Positions 1 to 8,048 of a DNA stretch of 25,589 nt are shown here, piece by piece. The position numbers and the translations under genes are program-made. Location of the stretch: NCBI GenBank assembly GCA_937968015.1, contig CALBSO010000088.1:1-25589 (forward strand), in the 5' to 3' direction. Each line of letters opens with the position of its first letter. The stretch's first letter is position 1. The notes beneath the pieces were generated by a model that searched no databases, had not been told where the DNA came from, and saw only the letters and a list, made by a program, of their open reading frames with translations. The DNA is from an uncultured Thermomicrobia bacterium (lineage in GTDB: Bacteria > Chloroflexota > Chloroflexia > Thermomicrobiales > JALYUS01).

Positions 1-33
1 CGAACCCTGCCAGCGTCACTGCACGCCGGTGTC

Positions 34-246
34 TCACATCATACGGCGGGGTGTCTCGCCGATCGCCTCGGCGAGTTGCCAGCCGTTCTTACGTTCGACC
101 CTGCCGAGCAAGCCAACCAGGCAACGCCCGAGCCGCTCCCGCACTTCGATGCGAGCGAAGCGGCAGGCAATGTGCTCATAGAGATCGGTGAAAACGTCGG
201 GCCATTGCTCGATATCAACTACCCCATTGATCTCGCACGCTGCCAT
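34..246 (-). pseudogene. IS701-type DDE transposase, N-terminal remnant
   Basis: The 70-residue reading frame has the characteristic N-terminus of IS701/IS4-like DDE transposases, with a VERKNGWQLAEAIGE core in which this family normally continues TTPYGVQ. A strong Shine-Dalgarno (AAGGAGGGG) precedes the ATG at 246. The frame ends in TGA at 34-36, far short of the roughly 400 residues of the family and before any catalytic aspartate. Reading on in another frame after the C-run near position 48 gives a PPYDVRH stretch that fits the family, so a frameshift broke the gene. The rest lies beyond the window edge. It is an insertion-sequence remnant bordering the element; no clear terminal inverted repeat is visible at 247-330. 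Confidence 0.8.
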
Positions 247-374
247 TTCCCCTCCTTACTTGGTAGAGAAGGGTAACGCGAGATGCAACAAAGTGACGCT
301 GTAGGGTCTATTCTCGGCACTTTTAATGGATGAGCATCGCCGCATCTGAGGCTGGCAACAAACTCCTTGCGGCA

Positions 375-417
375 GCAGCCCTTTCATCCGACGCTTTTGG
401 CGTCATGCGAGGGCTGC
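375..417. repeat. Inverted repeat, possible terminator of the minus-strand operon
   Basis: GCAGCCCT at 375-382 pairs with AGGGCTGC at 410-417, and an inner stem GACGC/GCGTC closes on a short T-rich loop. It lies about 60 bp beyond the stop of the minus-strand membrane-protein gene, where a terminator would be expected. No clear U-run follows, so factor-independent termination is uncertain. No gene is seen in the rest of 247-479. Confidence 0.45.
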
Positions 418-479
418 CACGCGGCGATACTTTGCCCCTGGTGACACCTTCGCTTACTTTGGGCCCGCACAGACCGTCA

Positions 480-2105
480 CTACGCCAGGCGGTTCACCAC
501 TGCGGCGGCGATCTGCCGGGCTGCGGTGAGTGATCGTGCGCTGTCTGCTCCCCAGGCCTGGTTCACCGCCAGCACGGCGACCGAGACGTTTCCCTGATGT
601 GCCAGCAGGAGAGGCGGCGCGAAAAAGGCGCCATCTCCCAGGCCGGGGACGGGCTGACCGCCCCGCGCAATGCCCTCCTGAAAGCGCCTGAAGAACCGGT
701 TCTCCTGCCAGCCGACGAGCATGCCGACGATCACCTGCGCCGTGCCGCTCGTGCTCTGGAAATGGGTGGCGACCATCCCCGGCATGGTATTCGCGCCACT
801 TGGCAGGTCGGCAATCTCCATCGGCTCGCCGAGTGCGGCGCTCACCTCGGCTGCGGTGATCGGCGCGACGGGTGCAGTGGGGAAGGCGGGTGCCGCTTGC
901 GCATCGGGCCACAGCGTCGGCTCGGCGGGTGGCGGTGTCCACGGCGGGGCGATCGGCTCGATATTGACGAGTTGTTTGGTGCGCGGCAGGTAATAGAGGC
1001 GGTACGGCAGGCGTTCATCGAGTGCGTCATAGGCGGCGACTCCTGCCACCGCGAAGCGTTGCTCGGCGATCTGATAGTAATAGAGGTCGTGTGGTGGCCC
1101 TTGGGTCTGTGCCTCGTTGTCGGCGCGCACCCTGATCCGACGCACCCAGCCTTCCACGGTCACCACGCGGCTGTCGGTGAGATCCCGGCTGCTCGCGCGT
1201 GGCCCCGGCCAGACGGCAGAGAGCACGAAGAGCGCACCGCATGCCGCGAAGACGATCGCCCAGCCATTGTGCCATGTCACACCCTCCGTAGAGAACGCAG
1301 CGGCACTCCCGAGGAGGAGAAAAAGTCCGATGAGCATCCGTTGCCAGCGCCGGTGGCGGAAGATGCGTGCGAGCGTCCGGGTCTGAGCCTCAGTCAGGTG
1401 GCCGGCACGGTTGGCGTCGAGCGCGTCCGCATGGAAGCCATTGGCAGCCGCCAGCGTCTGGAGGAACGGCGACGGGGCCGACGCGGACGGCGCCCCCGCG
1501 AAACTAGCCGCACTGCTCGCAGTGGTCTGCGGCGCGGCACTGAGCAGCCAGCCCCCCTCGGCACGGTCAGAGCTGACCCAGCCCGTGTACCGGAATGGGA
1601 GGAAAAAGAAGCGGTACGCGCCGGGTGACAGTGTGACTGCCCGGTCCAGTGTCCAGGTGGGAAGATGGGTCGGGCCACCGGAGAGCAGGGCGAGATGCTC
1701 GCTGCCGTGCCAGAGGATGACGCCATCGGCCTGCCGGATCGTGCCACGCAGCAGCGCATGGCGCGTGTAGAGGATGCGCTGCAGGTCGCCCAGGCCGACG
1801 AGCAACCAGGCAAGCAAGATCGCCCCCGCCATCAATCCCAGATACGAGACGGGCAGTGCGTGCCCGAAGAGCAGTGGTTTGCTGCCGAACGGATCGCCGC
1901 GGAAGATCGCCGTCACGATTGTGGCGTGGCGGAGGAGCAGCACGAACAGGAGGCAGACAAACCCGAGACCGAGGTAGTGGGGCAGCGTTTCACGCCGGAC
2001 CCAGGCGCGGATCGTCCGCTCCTGCACGGGGCTCAACCGTCCACCCGCATTCGTCGCGCCGGTGGTGGGATCGCCGATATCGGGCGAGTAGGTTTGCTGA
2101 CGCAT
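480..2105 (-). CDS. Four-helix membrane protein of unknown function
   Basis: The 541-residue product has four predicted membrane helices, at roughly residues 44-62, 83-104, 257-273 and 281-299, arranged as two hairpins. After each hairpin comes a similar soluble segment: a beta-rich stretch ending YRFFFLPF (about 165-172) and another ending YRLYYLPR (about 370). This suggests an internally duplicated domain. A Pro/Ala-rich linker leads to a C-terminal soluble domain of about 130 residues beginning near AAEVSAALGEPM. I do not recognise a named family. The ATG at 2105 has a perfect AAGGAG 8 bases upstream. The gene follows the 2136-2501 gene with a 30-bp gap, so the two are probably co-transcribed. 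Long open frames on the opposite strand here are shadows. Confidence 0.75.
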   Translation of the reverse strand: MRQQTYSPDIGDPTTGATNAGGRLSPVQERTIRAWVRRETLPHYLGLGFVCLLFVLLLRHATIVTAIFRGDPFGSKPLLFGHALPVSYLGLMAGAILLAWLLVGLGDLQRILYTRHALLRGTIRQADGVILWHGSEHLALLSGGPTHLPTWTLDRAVTLSPGAYRFFFLPFRYTGWVSSDRAEGGWLLSAAPQTTASSAASFAGAPSASAPSPFLQTLAAANGFHADALDANRAGHLTEAQTRTLARIFRHRRWQRMLIGLFLLLGSAAAFSTEGVTWHNGWAIVFAACGALFVLSAVWPGPRASSRDLTDSRVVTVEGWVRRIRVRADNEAQTQGPPHDLYYYQIAEQRFAVAGVAAYDALDERLPYRLYYLPRTKQLVNIEPIAPPWTPPPAEPTLWPDAQAAPAFPTAPVAPITAAEVSAALGEPMEIADLPSGANTMPGMVATHFQSTSGTAQVIVGMLVGWQENRFFRRFQEGIARGGQPVPGLGDGAFFAPPLLLAHQGNVSVAVLAVNQAWGADSARSLTAARQIAAAVVNRLA

Positions 2106-2135
2106 TGTCGCGCTCCTTTGGGTGGTTCATTGCCT

Positions 2136-2501
2136 TTATCGCTCGCCGCGCGGCACGATCTCACCACTGTATTTCACGGCCCCTTTACGGAGTTCGCCCC
2201 CCGCCTCCGCCACCGCAGCGGTCACCGATTGATCCACCTCAGCAATCCTGCGCGCGGTCGCTTCGGCCTCCTCGTTGGTTTCGGCATCGGGATCGGCACG
2301 ACCGCAATACTGATCGAGGATCACGGTGAGCACGTCGCCGTCGTCGGGCTGGTGACGATAGCGAGCGACGTAATAGACGCCGCGAATCGCCGCTTCGAGA
2401 TGGCGATCCTCGATGTGCTGCGCGACGATCCGATCGACATTGGGCGGGCGGAGGGCAACGTATTTGCAGAACGTGTCGAGGTCATCCTTAAGCACAACCA
2501 C
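2136..2501 (-). CDS. Small acidic hypothetical protein
   Basis: A 121-residue soluble protein with no membrane segment or recognised motif; it is rich in Asp/Glu and predicted to be helical. The start is GTG at 2501, or the next in-frame GTG two codons on, behind a purine-rich GGGAAGGAAG tract on the minus strand. It is the first gene of a minus-strand operon with the membrane protein at 480-2105, divergent from the parA unit. Function unknown. The start choice is moderately uncertain because no ATG is available. Confidence 0.6.
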   Translation of the reverse strand: MVVLKDDLDTFCKYVALRPPNVDRIVAQHIEDRHLEAAIRGVYYVARYRHQPDDGDVLTVILDQYCGRADPDAETNEEAEATARRIAEVDQSVTAAVAEAGGELRKGAVKYSGEIVPRGER

Positions 2502-2630
2502 CGTCTTCCTTCCCCTCTTTCATGCCTGCTCTCACACCGTGGGCGAACGTTCGGAGAGTCATCGTAGGGGGTACCCTTTCTCGCCTTAATGCCATCATGT
2601 TCGGTCGTAGGACAGGAGAAAGATTCTACT

Positions 2631-2701
2631 CAGACCTGATGGATGGCGGCTATCTCCGATATATCCTCTGTGTCCGCTATATCCGACATGTATCAGGTCT
2701 G
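2631..2701. repeat. Inverted repeat enclosing TCCGATAT-type sites, candidate partition site
   Basis: CAGACCTGAT at 2631-2640 is the exact inverse of ATCAGGTCTG at 2692-2701. Between them lie two related motifs, TCTCCGATATATCC near 2653 and CTATATCCGACATGTA near 2677. A further 6-bp inverted repeat, GGGATA/TATCCC, sits at 2724-2742. The same TCGGATAT core recurs in inverse orientation downstream of the parA promoter. An array of short sites upstream of parA is typical of a centromere or operator bound by a ribbon-helix-helix partner. The rest of the 423-bp stretch 2502-2924 shows no gene. Confidence 0.5.
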
Positions 2702-2848
2702 ATCACCATGTGAGCGGGCTTATGGGATATGTTTCGTATCCCCAGGAGATGATGCTCGACCCTACCGTTGTCGCTGCTGTATCGAAGACTGGTCGGCCCG
2801 AAAGAAGACTGTGCGATCTGCTCCATTGGCCCAACATGCATTTCCCTC

Positions 2849-2877
2849 TTGACAGGAATCAGGATTGTACGTACACT
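2849..2877 (+). promoter_or_regulatory. Sigma-70-type promoter of the parA operon
   Basis: TTGACA at 2849-2854 and TACACT at 2872-2877 are separated by exactly 17 bp, close to consensus. Transcription would begin near 2884, about 40 bases before the parA ATG. Confidence 0.75.
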
Positions 2878-2883
2878 GTGTGC

Positions 2884-2901
2884 TGTATCGGATATGTGTG
2901 A
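2884..2901. promoter_or_regulatory. Putative operator between parA promoter and start
   Basis: TGTATCGGATATGTGTGA lies immediately after the predicted -10 element. It repeats, in inverted orientation, the TATCCGA/TCGGATAT core found at 2653-2690 and again as TCGGACATATC at 4048-4058. The position would let the ribbon-helix-helix protein or ParA repress its own promoter, as is known for plasmid par operons; binding here is inferred. Confidence 0.45.
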
Positions 2902-2924
2902 GTCCTCCGAGAGAGGCGATCCGC

Positions 2925-3749
2925 ATGAAACGTATGACACACATGATCGCAATCGCGAATCAGAAAGGCGGCGTCGGCAAGACGACGCTCGCCATCAATC
3001 TCGCCGCCGCCCTTGCCAAATCGGGCTATCGCGTCCTCTTGGTCGACCTCGACCCCCAGGGTCACGCGACCGAGGGCGTGGGGATGGAGGACGCCTATCT
3101 CGAGGGCACCGTCACCCTTTACGATGCCCTTACCACGACCAAGCCGATGCAGGCGCGCGATCTCGTCCATCCGAGCACCCATGAGCAGTTCGCGGTCATC
3201 CCCGCTTCCTACAAGATGATGCTCGCCGAGCAGACACTGTACATGACACGCAACCGCGAGCACAAGCTGCGCGCCATCCTGGCGCAACTGGAGGGCGACT
3301 ACGACTATATCCTCCTAGACTGCCCACCCAATCTCGGCAACCTCACCGACAATGCCCTGAACGCAGCCCGGCAAGTGCTCGTGCCGATCCAGGCCGAGGC
3401 GACCTCAGTGCGCGCCCTCGAACTCCTCTTCGATCAGATCGAGTCGGTCGAGCGGGGCTTGGGCATCACCATCCGCGTGATCGGGGTGGTGCCGAACCTT
3501 GTGCAGGACTCCGCAATCGCCAAGCGCATCATCGGCGAGCTGCGCGCCTCGATCCCCACTCTTACCCCATTCGAGCTCCGCAAGCGCGTTCTCTTGCAGA
3601 ACGCGTGGGAGAAGGGGCATTCCATCTTCACCTACTCCCCCGCATCCGGCGCGGACGATCGGACGCAGGCCGAAATCATCCATATGTACACCCAGCTCGC
3701 CGATTTCGTCGTCGGGCAGATGGAAGGAGACGGCAGCAATGCCCGATGA
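2925..3749 (+). CDS. parA: ParA-family partition ATPase
   Basis: A 274-residue ParA/Soj/MinD-type ATPase that would act with a DNA-bound partner to segregate the replicon. It has the deviant Walker A KGGVGKTT near residue 14, the DLDPQGH A' motif, and a Walker B-type YILLDCPPN. Length is normal for a small ParA without an N-terminal DNA-binding domain. The ATG at 2925 is preferred because a GAGAGG lies just upstream and the KR..HMIAIANQKGG start fits the family; upstream in-frame codons fall inside the promoter. The next gene overlaps its end by 11 bp, indicating coupled translation. The promoter at 2849 and the operator-like site at 2884 suggest autoregulation. Confidence 0.93.
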   Translation: MKRMTHMIAIANQKGGVGKTTLAINLAAALAKSGYRVLLVDLDPQGHATEGVGMEDAYLEGTVTLYDALTTTKPMQARDLVHPSTHEQFAVIPASYKMMLAEQTLYMTRNREHKLRAILAQLEGDYDYILLDCPPNLGNLTDNALNAARQVLVPIQAEATSVRALELLFDQIESVERGLGITIRVIGVVPNLVQDSAIAKRIIGELRASIPTLTPFELRKRVLLQNAWEKGHSIFTYSPASGADDRTQAEIIHMYTQLADFVVGQMEGDGSNAR

Positions 3750-4017
3750 TCGCATCTCCAAGCTCAGTCAGCGCTTCAAGAGCCATTCCGTCGGGCGCAA
3801 GCCGGAGAGCACCCGCAACCGTGAGCGCAAGAGCTTCTACCTCGACACCGATCTCGCGGCGCAACTTGACACCACGTATAAGGCGCTCAATCACGAACTT
3901 TTCCCCCAGTCCGTCTCGAAATCCGCCTTCCTCGAGACGATTATCGAGTACGGCCTCGATCACCTGCCGGAAGTGCGGGACCTCCTCAGGGAGATCCCGG
4001 CCTCGGACGCCTCGTAA
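3739..4017 (+). CDS. Ribbon-helix-helix partner of ParA (ParG/CopG-like)
   Basis: A 92-residue basic protein with a disordered, Arg/Lys/Ser-rich N-terminus (residues 1-30) and a C-terminal segment beginning RKSFYLDTDLAAQLD. That segment matches the beta strand and first helix of ribbon-helix-helix proteins; a second helix contains SKSAFLETIIEYGLDHL. Small RHH proteins of this layout serve as centromere-binding adaptors for ParA. The ATG at 3739 follows AAGGAG at 3723-3728 and overlaps parA by 11 bp, supporting a parA-RHH operon. Likely targets are the TCGGATAT-type sites at 2653-2901 and 4048-4058; this is inference. It could instead be only a repressor. Confidence 0.75.
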   Translation: MPDDRISKLSQRFKSHSVGRKPESTRNRERKSFYLDTDLAAQLDTTYKALNHELFPQSVSKSAFLETIIEYGLDHLPEVRDLLREIPASDAS

Positions 4018-4047
4018 CTGTCCGTTATCTCACATCTCTCATCCATC

Positions 4048-4058
4048 TCGGACATATC
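4048..4058. promoter_or_regulatory. Further copy of the TCGGAYAT site
   Basis: TCGGACATATC in the 242-bp gap between the RHH gene and the replication gene resembles the site after the parA promoter. It would place the initiator gene under the same DNA-binding protein. Confidence 0.3.
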
Positions 4059-4113
4059 ATACACATGCGAGCGATCCACCCTCTCCCACAGTATGAGCCC
4101 TCCCACATTCGGA

Positions 4114-4144
4114 TTGACAGGGCATGGGGCGCGGTTGCTATGCT
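4114..4144 (+). promoter_or_regulatory. Probable promoter of the replication gene
   Basis: TTGACA at 4114-4119 is a perfect -35 box; the best -10 is TATGCT at 4139-4144 with a long 19-bp spacer. It lies about 115 bp before the initiator start codon. The spacer makes this a moderate call. Confidence 0.4.
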
Positions 4145-4259
4145 GTAAGGGAGAAAAAAAGAGGGCATCGCACAGGCCTTACGGACCCGCTTGACGCCAT
4201 CAGTGGTACGAGGAGCGTAGCGCGCCGCGCGGCACCTGTCAATGCCCGTGGAGGATGCT

Positions 4260-5336
4260 ATGCCAAAAAACGACGCCGACCTGTTTTCATCGCCACCACC
4301 GACCGCGCCCGCGCGGCTCGTCTCCATCGAGTCGCAGTCTGAGTTCGACCTCTTCACCGGAGAGCGGCAGGAGCGCCTCTTTCTCAAGCTCTATGTCGCG
4401 GCCCGCATGTCCGGATTGTTGGCTGCGATCTCGGATCGCGACTGGAAGACCCTCTGCGTGCTCGCCACGTACATGGACGCCACGGGATTCTGTTTCCCGT
4501 CCCAAACCGAACTCGCCCGCGCCATGGGCTGCTCCCGACAAATGGTCAGCGAACGCGTGAACAGCCTCGCCCGCTTCCGCTTCCAGGGCCAGCCAGTACT
4601 CGTCATCGCTAATGAGAAACATAAGATCAACGGCCGCTTCTCGCACAATGGCTATCGCGTGCTCCCGTTAGCCAGCCTCGGCATCTTCGACGGGGAGGGG
4701 GAGTCAGGAACGACCGAGCGACGGAAGCAAGGGCCGAAATCCACCGTGTCAAGAAAACCGGACACGGACACCGTGTCAAGCGGCACCGTCACGGTGCAAC
4801 TTGACACTAACAAGAACCAGAGTCTTGTTAACGAGATATCTCTTTCGAATATTCGAAAGACCAATCGGTCAAACGATGATTTTGTGGATAACTCTGCATC
4901 GCAACGGATCGGCGAAGGGAATGACAGGGCAGTGCCCCGCATCCGCTCCGGGACGCATCGCGAAGTCGAAGATCTCGCCTCGATCATGGCACGTGTCGCC
5001 CCCCAGCTCGCCGACATTGCGCCGGTCAAACGGCCGCAGGGGAGACCGCGAAAGATGCCGGATGTGTCGCCCGAAATCTACGAGGCGGTCGTCGGCGTGA
5101 TGCAGGACTACACCCGCAAGCTCGGGGATAGCGAACACCTCGCCTCGAATATCACCCAGGCCGTCAACCTAATCGTCGCCAGCGGGTGCGACTTCAACAC
5201 CTTCTACATGCACGTCATCGACGCCTACAAGGTCACCAGCCAGCGCAACGGATTGGAGAATCGCAGCCGGTATTTCTTCACCGTCCTGCGAGACAGTTTG
5301 GTACCGTCCGATACGGTTGACAGTCACGCCACCTGA
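4260..5336 (+). CDS. Replication initiator-like protein with winged-helix domain
   Basis: A 358-residue protein. Residues of about 55-110 (around LCVLATYMDATGFCFPSQTE..MGCSRQMVSERV) form a helix-turn-helix of the HTH_36/replication-initiator type. A polar, low-complexity linker of about 90 residues (Ser/Thr/Asn-rich) follows, then a conserved-looking C-terminal helical domain (PEIYEAVVGVMQDYTRKLGD.. and YFFTVLRDSL). The ATG at 4260 is chosen because GGAGG lies 5 bases upstream; an ATG at 4242 has no ribosome site. Its place just after the par operon supports a plasmid initiator role. The linker is encoded by the repeat-rich stretch with a DnaA box described separately, an organisation known from lambda O. 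Exact Rep family not identified. Confidence 0.7.
   Translation: MPKNDADLFSSPPPTAPARLVSIESQSEFDLFTGERQERLFLKLYVAARMSGLLAAISDRDWKTLCVLATYMDATGFCFPSQTELARAMGCSRQMVSERVNSLARFRFQGQPVLVIANEKHKINGRFSHNGYRVLPLASLGIFDGEGESGTTERRKQGPKSTVSRKPDTDTVSSGTVTVQLDTNKNQSLVNEISLSNIRKTNRSNDDFVDNSASQRIGEGNDRAVPRIRSGTHREVEDLASIMARVAPQLADIAPVKRPQGRPRKMPDVSPEIYEAVVGVMQDYTRKLGDSEHLASNITQAVNLIVASGCDFNTFYMHVIDAYKVTSQRNGLENRSRYFFTVLRDSLVPSDTVDSHAT
4742..4891. other. Putative replication origin inside the initiator gene
   Basis: Two direct repeats CACCGTGTCAAG begin at 4742 and 4769 (27-bp period), and an inverted partial copy CTTGACAC is at 4800-4807. GACACGG/CCGTGTC (4761-4777) and TAACAAG/CTTGTTA (4808-4830) are inverted repeats. 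TCTTTCGAATATTCGAAAGA at 4841-4860 is a perfect 20-bp palindrome. TGTGGATAA at 4883-4891 is a perfect DnaA box (TTATCCACA) on the minus strand. The 4801-4895 part is clearly AT-richer than its surroundings. Repeats, an AT-rich tract and a DnaA box together are the hallmarks of an iteron-type origin. Confidence 0.6.
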
Positions 5337-5928
5337 GCGCCGCCCACCGCTCTTTCGCCCGGACTGGCGACCAGAACGGCTCAGTCTTGACCTGACAGCT
5401 CACTATCGATACTCCGGGGATGATCGGTGAACAAGAAAGGAAAGGCCTCGGTTCGCGCGATCCATCATCACTCGTTGCGCAGGTCGCCGGGACGATCCAG
5501 GGAAGGGCAGCGGGGGGCAGCAGAATGACCGGAGAATCGTCCGAATCCCACGCGCCGACCCATTTTGACTTCCCACGACGAGAAAGTCGATGACGGGCAT
5601 CCTGCGGGGTTCGGGACCGCCGTGCAGCGAGCCGGCCGGCATCGGATACAGGCGGTGCTCGAGTACGCGCGGTCCCCAAAGAGAGAAAAGAGATATAGGG
5701 TTTCGGGTAGGCGCGAAACCTCTATCCGAAACCCTATACCCAAAGAAGGGAATTTCCGCTGCTCTGGCAGCGATTCTCTGCACGAATGCGCACCAATTAT
5801 TCCAGGCCATTTTGCCCCTGATTTCCTCTGTCTCCTCACTCGCTTTTCCGCTCGCTCGTCGCCGTCGTCATCTCCGTCGGAGACGTTCTTTCCTCATCGC
5901 GCGGGCGGACTACCGATGTCCTGAATTC
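5337..5928. other. Gene-poor stretch after the replication gene
   Basis: No reading frame here on either strand has a ribosome site, family-like composition or conserved motif. The longest ones (for example 5590-6108 plus, 5468-5839 minus) are arginine/serine-rich and look like chance frames. The only clear structure is the 13-bp inverted repeat at 5694-5738. A smaller one, TCTCCG/CGGAGA, lies near 5870. Confidence 0.5.
5694..5738. repeat. 13-bp perfect inverted repeat with alternative inner hairpin
   Basis: TATAGGGTTTCGG at 5694-5706 is the exact inverse of CCGAAACCCTATA at 5726-5738, with a 19-nt spacer. The spacer contains CGAAAC (5714-5719), which can pair instead with GTTTCG (5700-5705), so two mutually exclusive hairpins are possible. 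There is no U-run after either arm. It could be a single-strand origin, a recombination site or a protein-binding site. Confidence 0.6.
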
Positions 5929-5944
5929 GTATACATGTTATACT
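5929..5944 (+). promoter_or_regulatory. Candidate -10 region overlapping an inverted repeat
   Basis: TATACT at 5939-5944 is a good -10 hexamer and lies inside GTATA-CATGT-TATAC (5929-5943), a possible operator. An ATG at 5961 opens the pseudogene that follows. No convincing -35 hexamer is visible. Confidence 0.35.
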
Positions 5945-5960
5945 TTTTGCACCGAACCGC

Positions 5961-6374
5961 ATGGAGAAAGATCAATCATCACGGGGCGGGTAACCGACCC
6001 CGTTCAAACAGCATGCCCGCGATCGTGGGCGCACGGCGCGTTCGCCGGATCGCGACGAGTACGTTGCGCAGGCCGAGGGCATTCAAGCGGGCGAGATACG
6101 CGAGGTAGATGATCCCGTCTCAGACCATCATGCCGCCGTGCCCAACCTAACGATTGACCAAGCTCTCCAGGTATCCAAGAACAAGGCGATGGATTTGTTG
6201 CGCAAGACAACCAGGGAAGATCTCGACCAAGCCGGGCGTCGCGCGCACGATAACTATAACGAGGCGCCAATCCCGGTCCTTGACGACGAGCTCGTGGGGA
6301 TGATCCACCGACTGGCGGGGGGCGATGCCCGCAAGGCACACCGACTGGAACGCCGTCGATTGGCGGCGGGCTAA
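5961..6374 (+). pseudogene. Stop-interrupted, 3'-truncated gene of unknown function
   Basis: From the ATG at 5961 the frame runs ten codons to TAA at 5991-5993. It then stays open in the same frame to 6374 with protein-like composition, including EYVAQAEGIQAGEIREVDD and LTIDQALQVSKNKAMDLLRK. This suggests one gene with a nonsense mutation; a GTG at 6138 could still give a 78-residue product. From about 6318 the frame overlaps the start of the intron reverse-transcriptase frame, and the last residues (Arg/Ala-rich) look like out-of-frame reading of that gene. The original C-terminus was therefore probably replaced by intron sequence. Function not recognised. Confidence 0.45.
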
Positions 6375-7967
6375 CCGGCGTGTCCGCAATCTGCGGCAGC
6401 GAATCTTCCGAGCCACACAACGGCAGGACTGGCAAGCAGTCCGCTCTCTCCAACGGCTCATGCTGCGTTCCCACGCCAATACGCTCGTCAGCGTGCGGCG
6501 TGTGACGCAACTGAACCACGGCAAGCAGACGGCGGGCGTGGACAAGGTGGTGGTCAAGACACCGGCGGCACGGGGCAAACTGGTGGATCAGTTGCTGACC
6601 TACCAGCCGTGGCGCGCCCGACCCGTCAGACGGGTGTACATCCCGAAAGCCAACGGCACACTCCGACCGCTCGGCATCCCGACGGTGCTTGACCGGTGCC
6701 TGCAAGCACGGGTCAAGAATGCGCTTGAACCGGCATGGGAGGCACGGTTCGAGGGCAGCAGTTATGGATTCCGACCGGGAAGGAGCGCGCAGGATGCCAT
6801 CGCACGCGCCTACCTCCACTCCCGAAGCAACACGCTCACCAAATGGGTGGTGGACGCGGACATCAAGGGGGCATTCGACACCATTGACCATGCATACCTG
6901 CTCAAAACCATCGGCGACGTTCCCGGTCGGGAACTGATCAAACAATGGCTCAAGCAGGCTACATGGAAGATGGCGTCTGGCACGACACCGACGCGGGCAC
7001 CCCGCAAGGTGGAGTGATCAGCCCCTTGTTGGCGAACATTGCGCTGCACGGTTTGGAAGAAGCCCTTGGTATGTACACCAAATGGGGCCAAAACCAAGGT
7101 CCCCGTGCAGTGGTGCGCTACGCCGACGACTTCATCGTGTTCTGTCGCACCCGCGAGGATGCGGAACGAACGATCGGACTGCTCACCGACTGGCTGGCGA
7201 TCCGTGGTCTCCGCCTCTCGGAGGAAAAGACCCGAATCGTGCACCTGACGGAGGGGTTCGACTTCCTCGGCTGGAACGTCAGACTCTCTGCGAGCAATCG
7301 GCGGCGAGGCTACACCTGCTTCGTCACACCAAGCAACGCATCGGTAACGAAGATCAAGGAGAAACTCCGCGCTGTTTGGCGGCAGTATCAAGGCGCGAAT
7401 GTTGCCGCATTGCTGACGGCCATCAACCCCATCGTGCGGGGATGGGCCAACTACTATCGCACCGAGGTATCGAGCCGCACCTTCAAGAAACTCGACCACT
7501 GGATGTGGCAGCGGAGCCAGCGGTACGCGAAACGGAATCACCCGAACAAACCGTGGCACTGGCGGAAACGGCGGTACTGGGGGAAGTTGAACCCGAAAAG
7601 AGACGACACTTGGGTCTTTGGCGACAAAGCCTCCGGACGGTATCTGCAGAAGTTCGTGTGGGTGAACATCGAGCGGCACACATTGGTGAAAGGCACCGCG
7701 TCGCCGGACGATCCGGCGTTGCGGGGGTACTGGGAAGGGCGGATGCGGGTGAAAACACACAATCTTCCGCCCTCTCATCAGGGGGTTGCCCGACGCCAGA
7801 AGCATGTGTGCCCGCTGTGTGGGGAAACGATCCATAACGGAGAAGAAATCCACATCCATCACGTCAAGGGGCGCGGAAAACCGGACGCTAACCGCTACGA
7901 GAACTTGATCTTCCTGCACTTGTATTGCCATCAACAGATCACGGCACGAGAGAGCCTGCGCGAATGA
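6325..7967 (+). pseudogene. ltrA: Group II intron reverse transcriptase/maturase with HNH domain, frameshifted
   Basis: The product would be the intron-encoded protein that splices and mobilises the intron. Frame one (6325-7017) carries the N-terminus and RT domains 0-3 (IPKANGTLRPLGIP, YGFRPGRSAQDAI, VVDADIKGAFDTID). Frame two (entered near 6945) carries GTPQGGVISPLLANI, the catalytic YADD at 7119-7130, the maturase X region with GWANYYR, and a C-terminal HNH endonuclease with CPLCGE, IHIHHVKG and YCHQQ. The frames join around 6950-6957. Inserting one base in CTCAAGCAGG would restore the family-typical LKAGYMEDG, so a 1-nt deletion (or a sequencing error) disables it. The ATG at 6325 gives the usual MP..TDWNAVDWR N-terminus. 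Confidence 0.88.
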
Positions 7968-7974
7968 CTTGCTT

Positions 7975-8008
7975 GAGCCGGGTGCGATGAAAGTTGCACG
8001 CCCGGTTC
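7975..8008 (+). ncRNA. Group II intron domain V (with domain VI to 8049)
   Basis: The 34-nt segment begins GAGCCGGG and ends CCCGGTTC, pairing as an 8-bp stem that includes the catalytic AGC. It has a 2-nt CG bulge and an upper stem TGCGA/TTGCA capped by a GAAA-type loop. Length and layout are those of domain V. Domain VI follows as a GGAGGGGAGCA/TGCTCTCCTCC hairpin with an unpaired A at 8043 seven bases before the apparent 3' end. Confidence 0.85.
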
Positions 8009-8048
8009 TGAGGGGGGAGGGGAGCAGCGATGCTCTCCTCCTACCCGA

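Noticed and set aside
597..1628. 343-codon plus-strand frame
   Set aside because: It is antisense to the membrane protein at 480-2105, is rich in Arg/Gly/His, and has no ribosome site or motif.
5468..6108. Overlapping ORFs on both strands in the gap after the initiator
   Set aside because: They have no ribosome sites, no motifs and a chance-like composition; none could be preferred.
6945..6960. Programmed frameshift in the intron reverse transcriptase
   Set aside because: There is no slippery heptamer and the family is normally one frame; a 1-nt loss or sequencing error is simpler.
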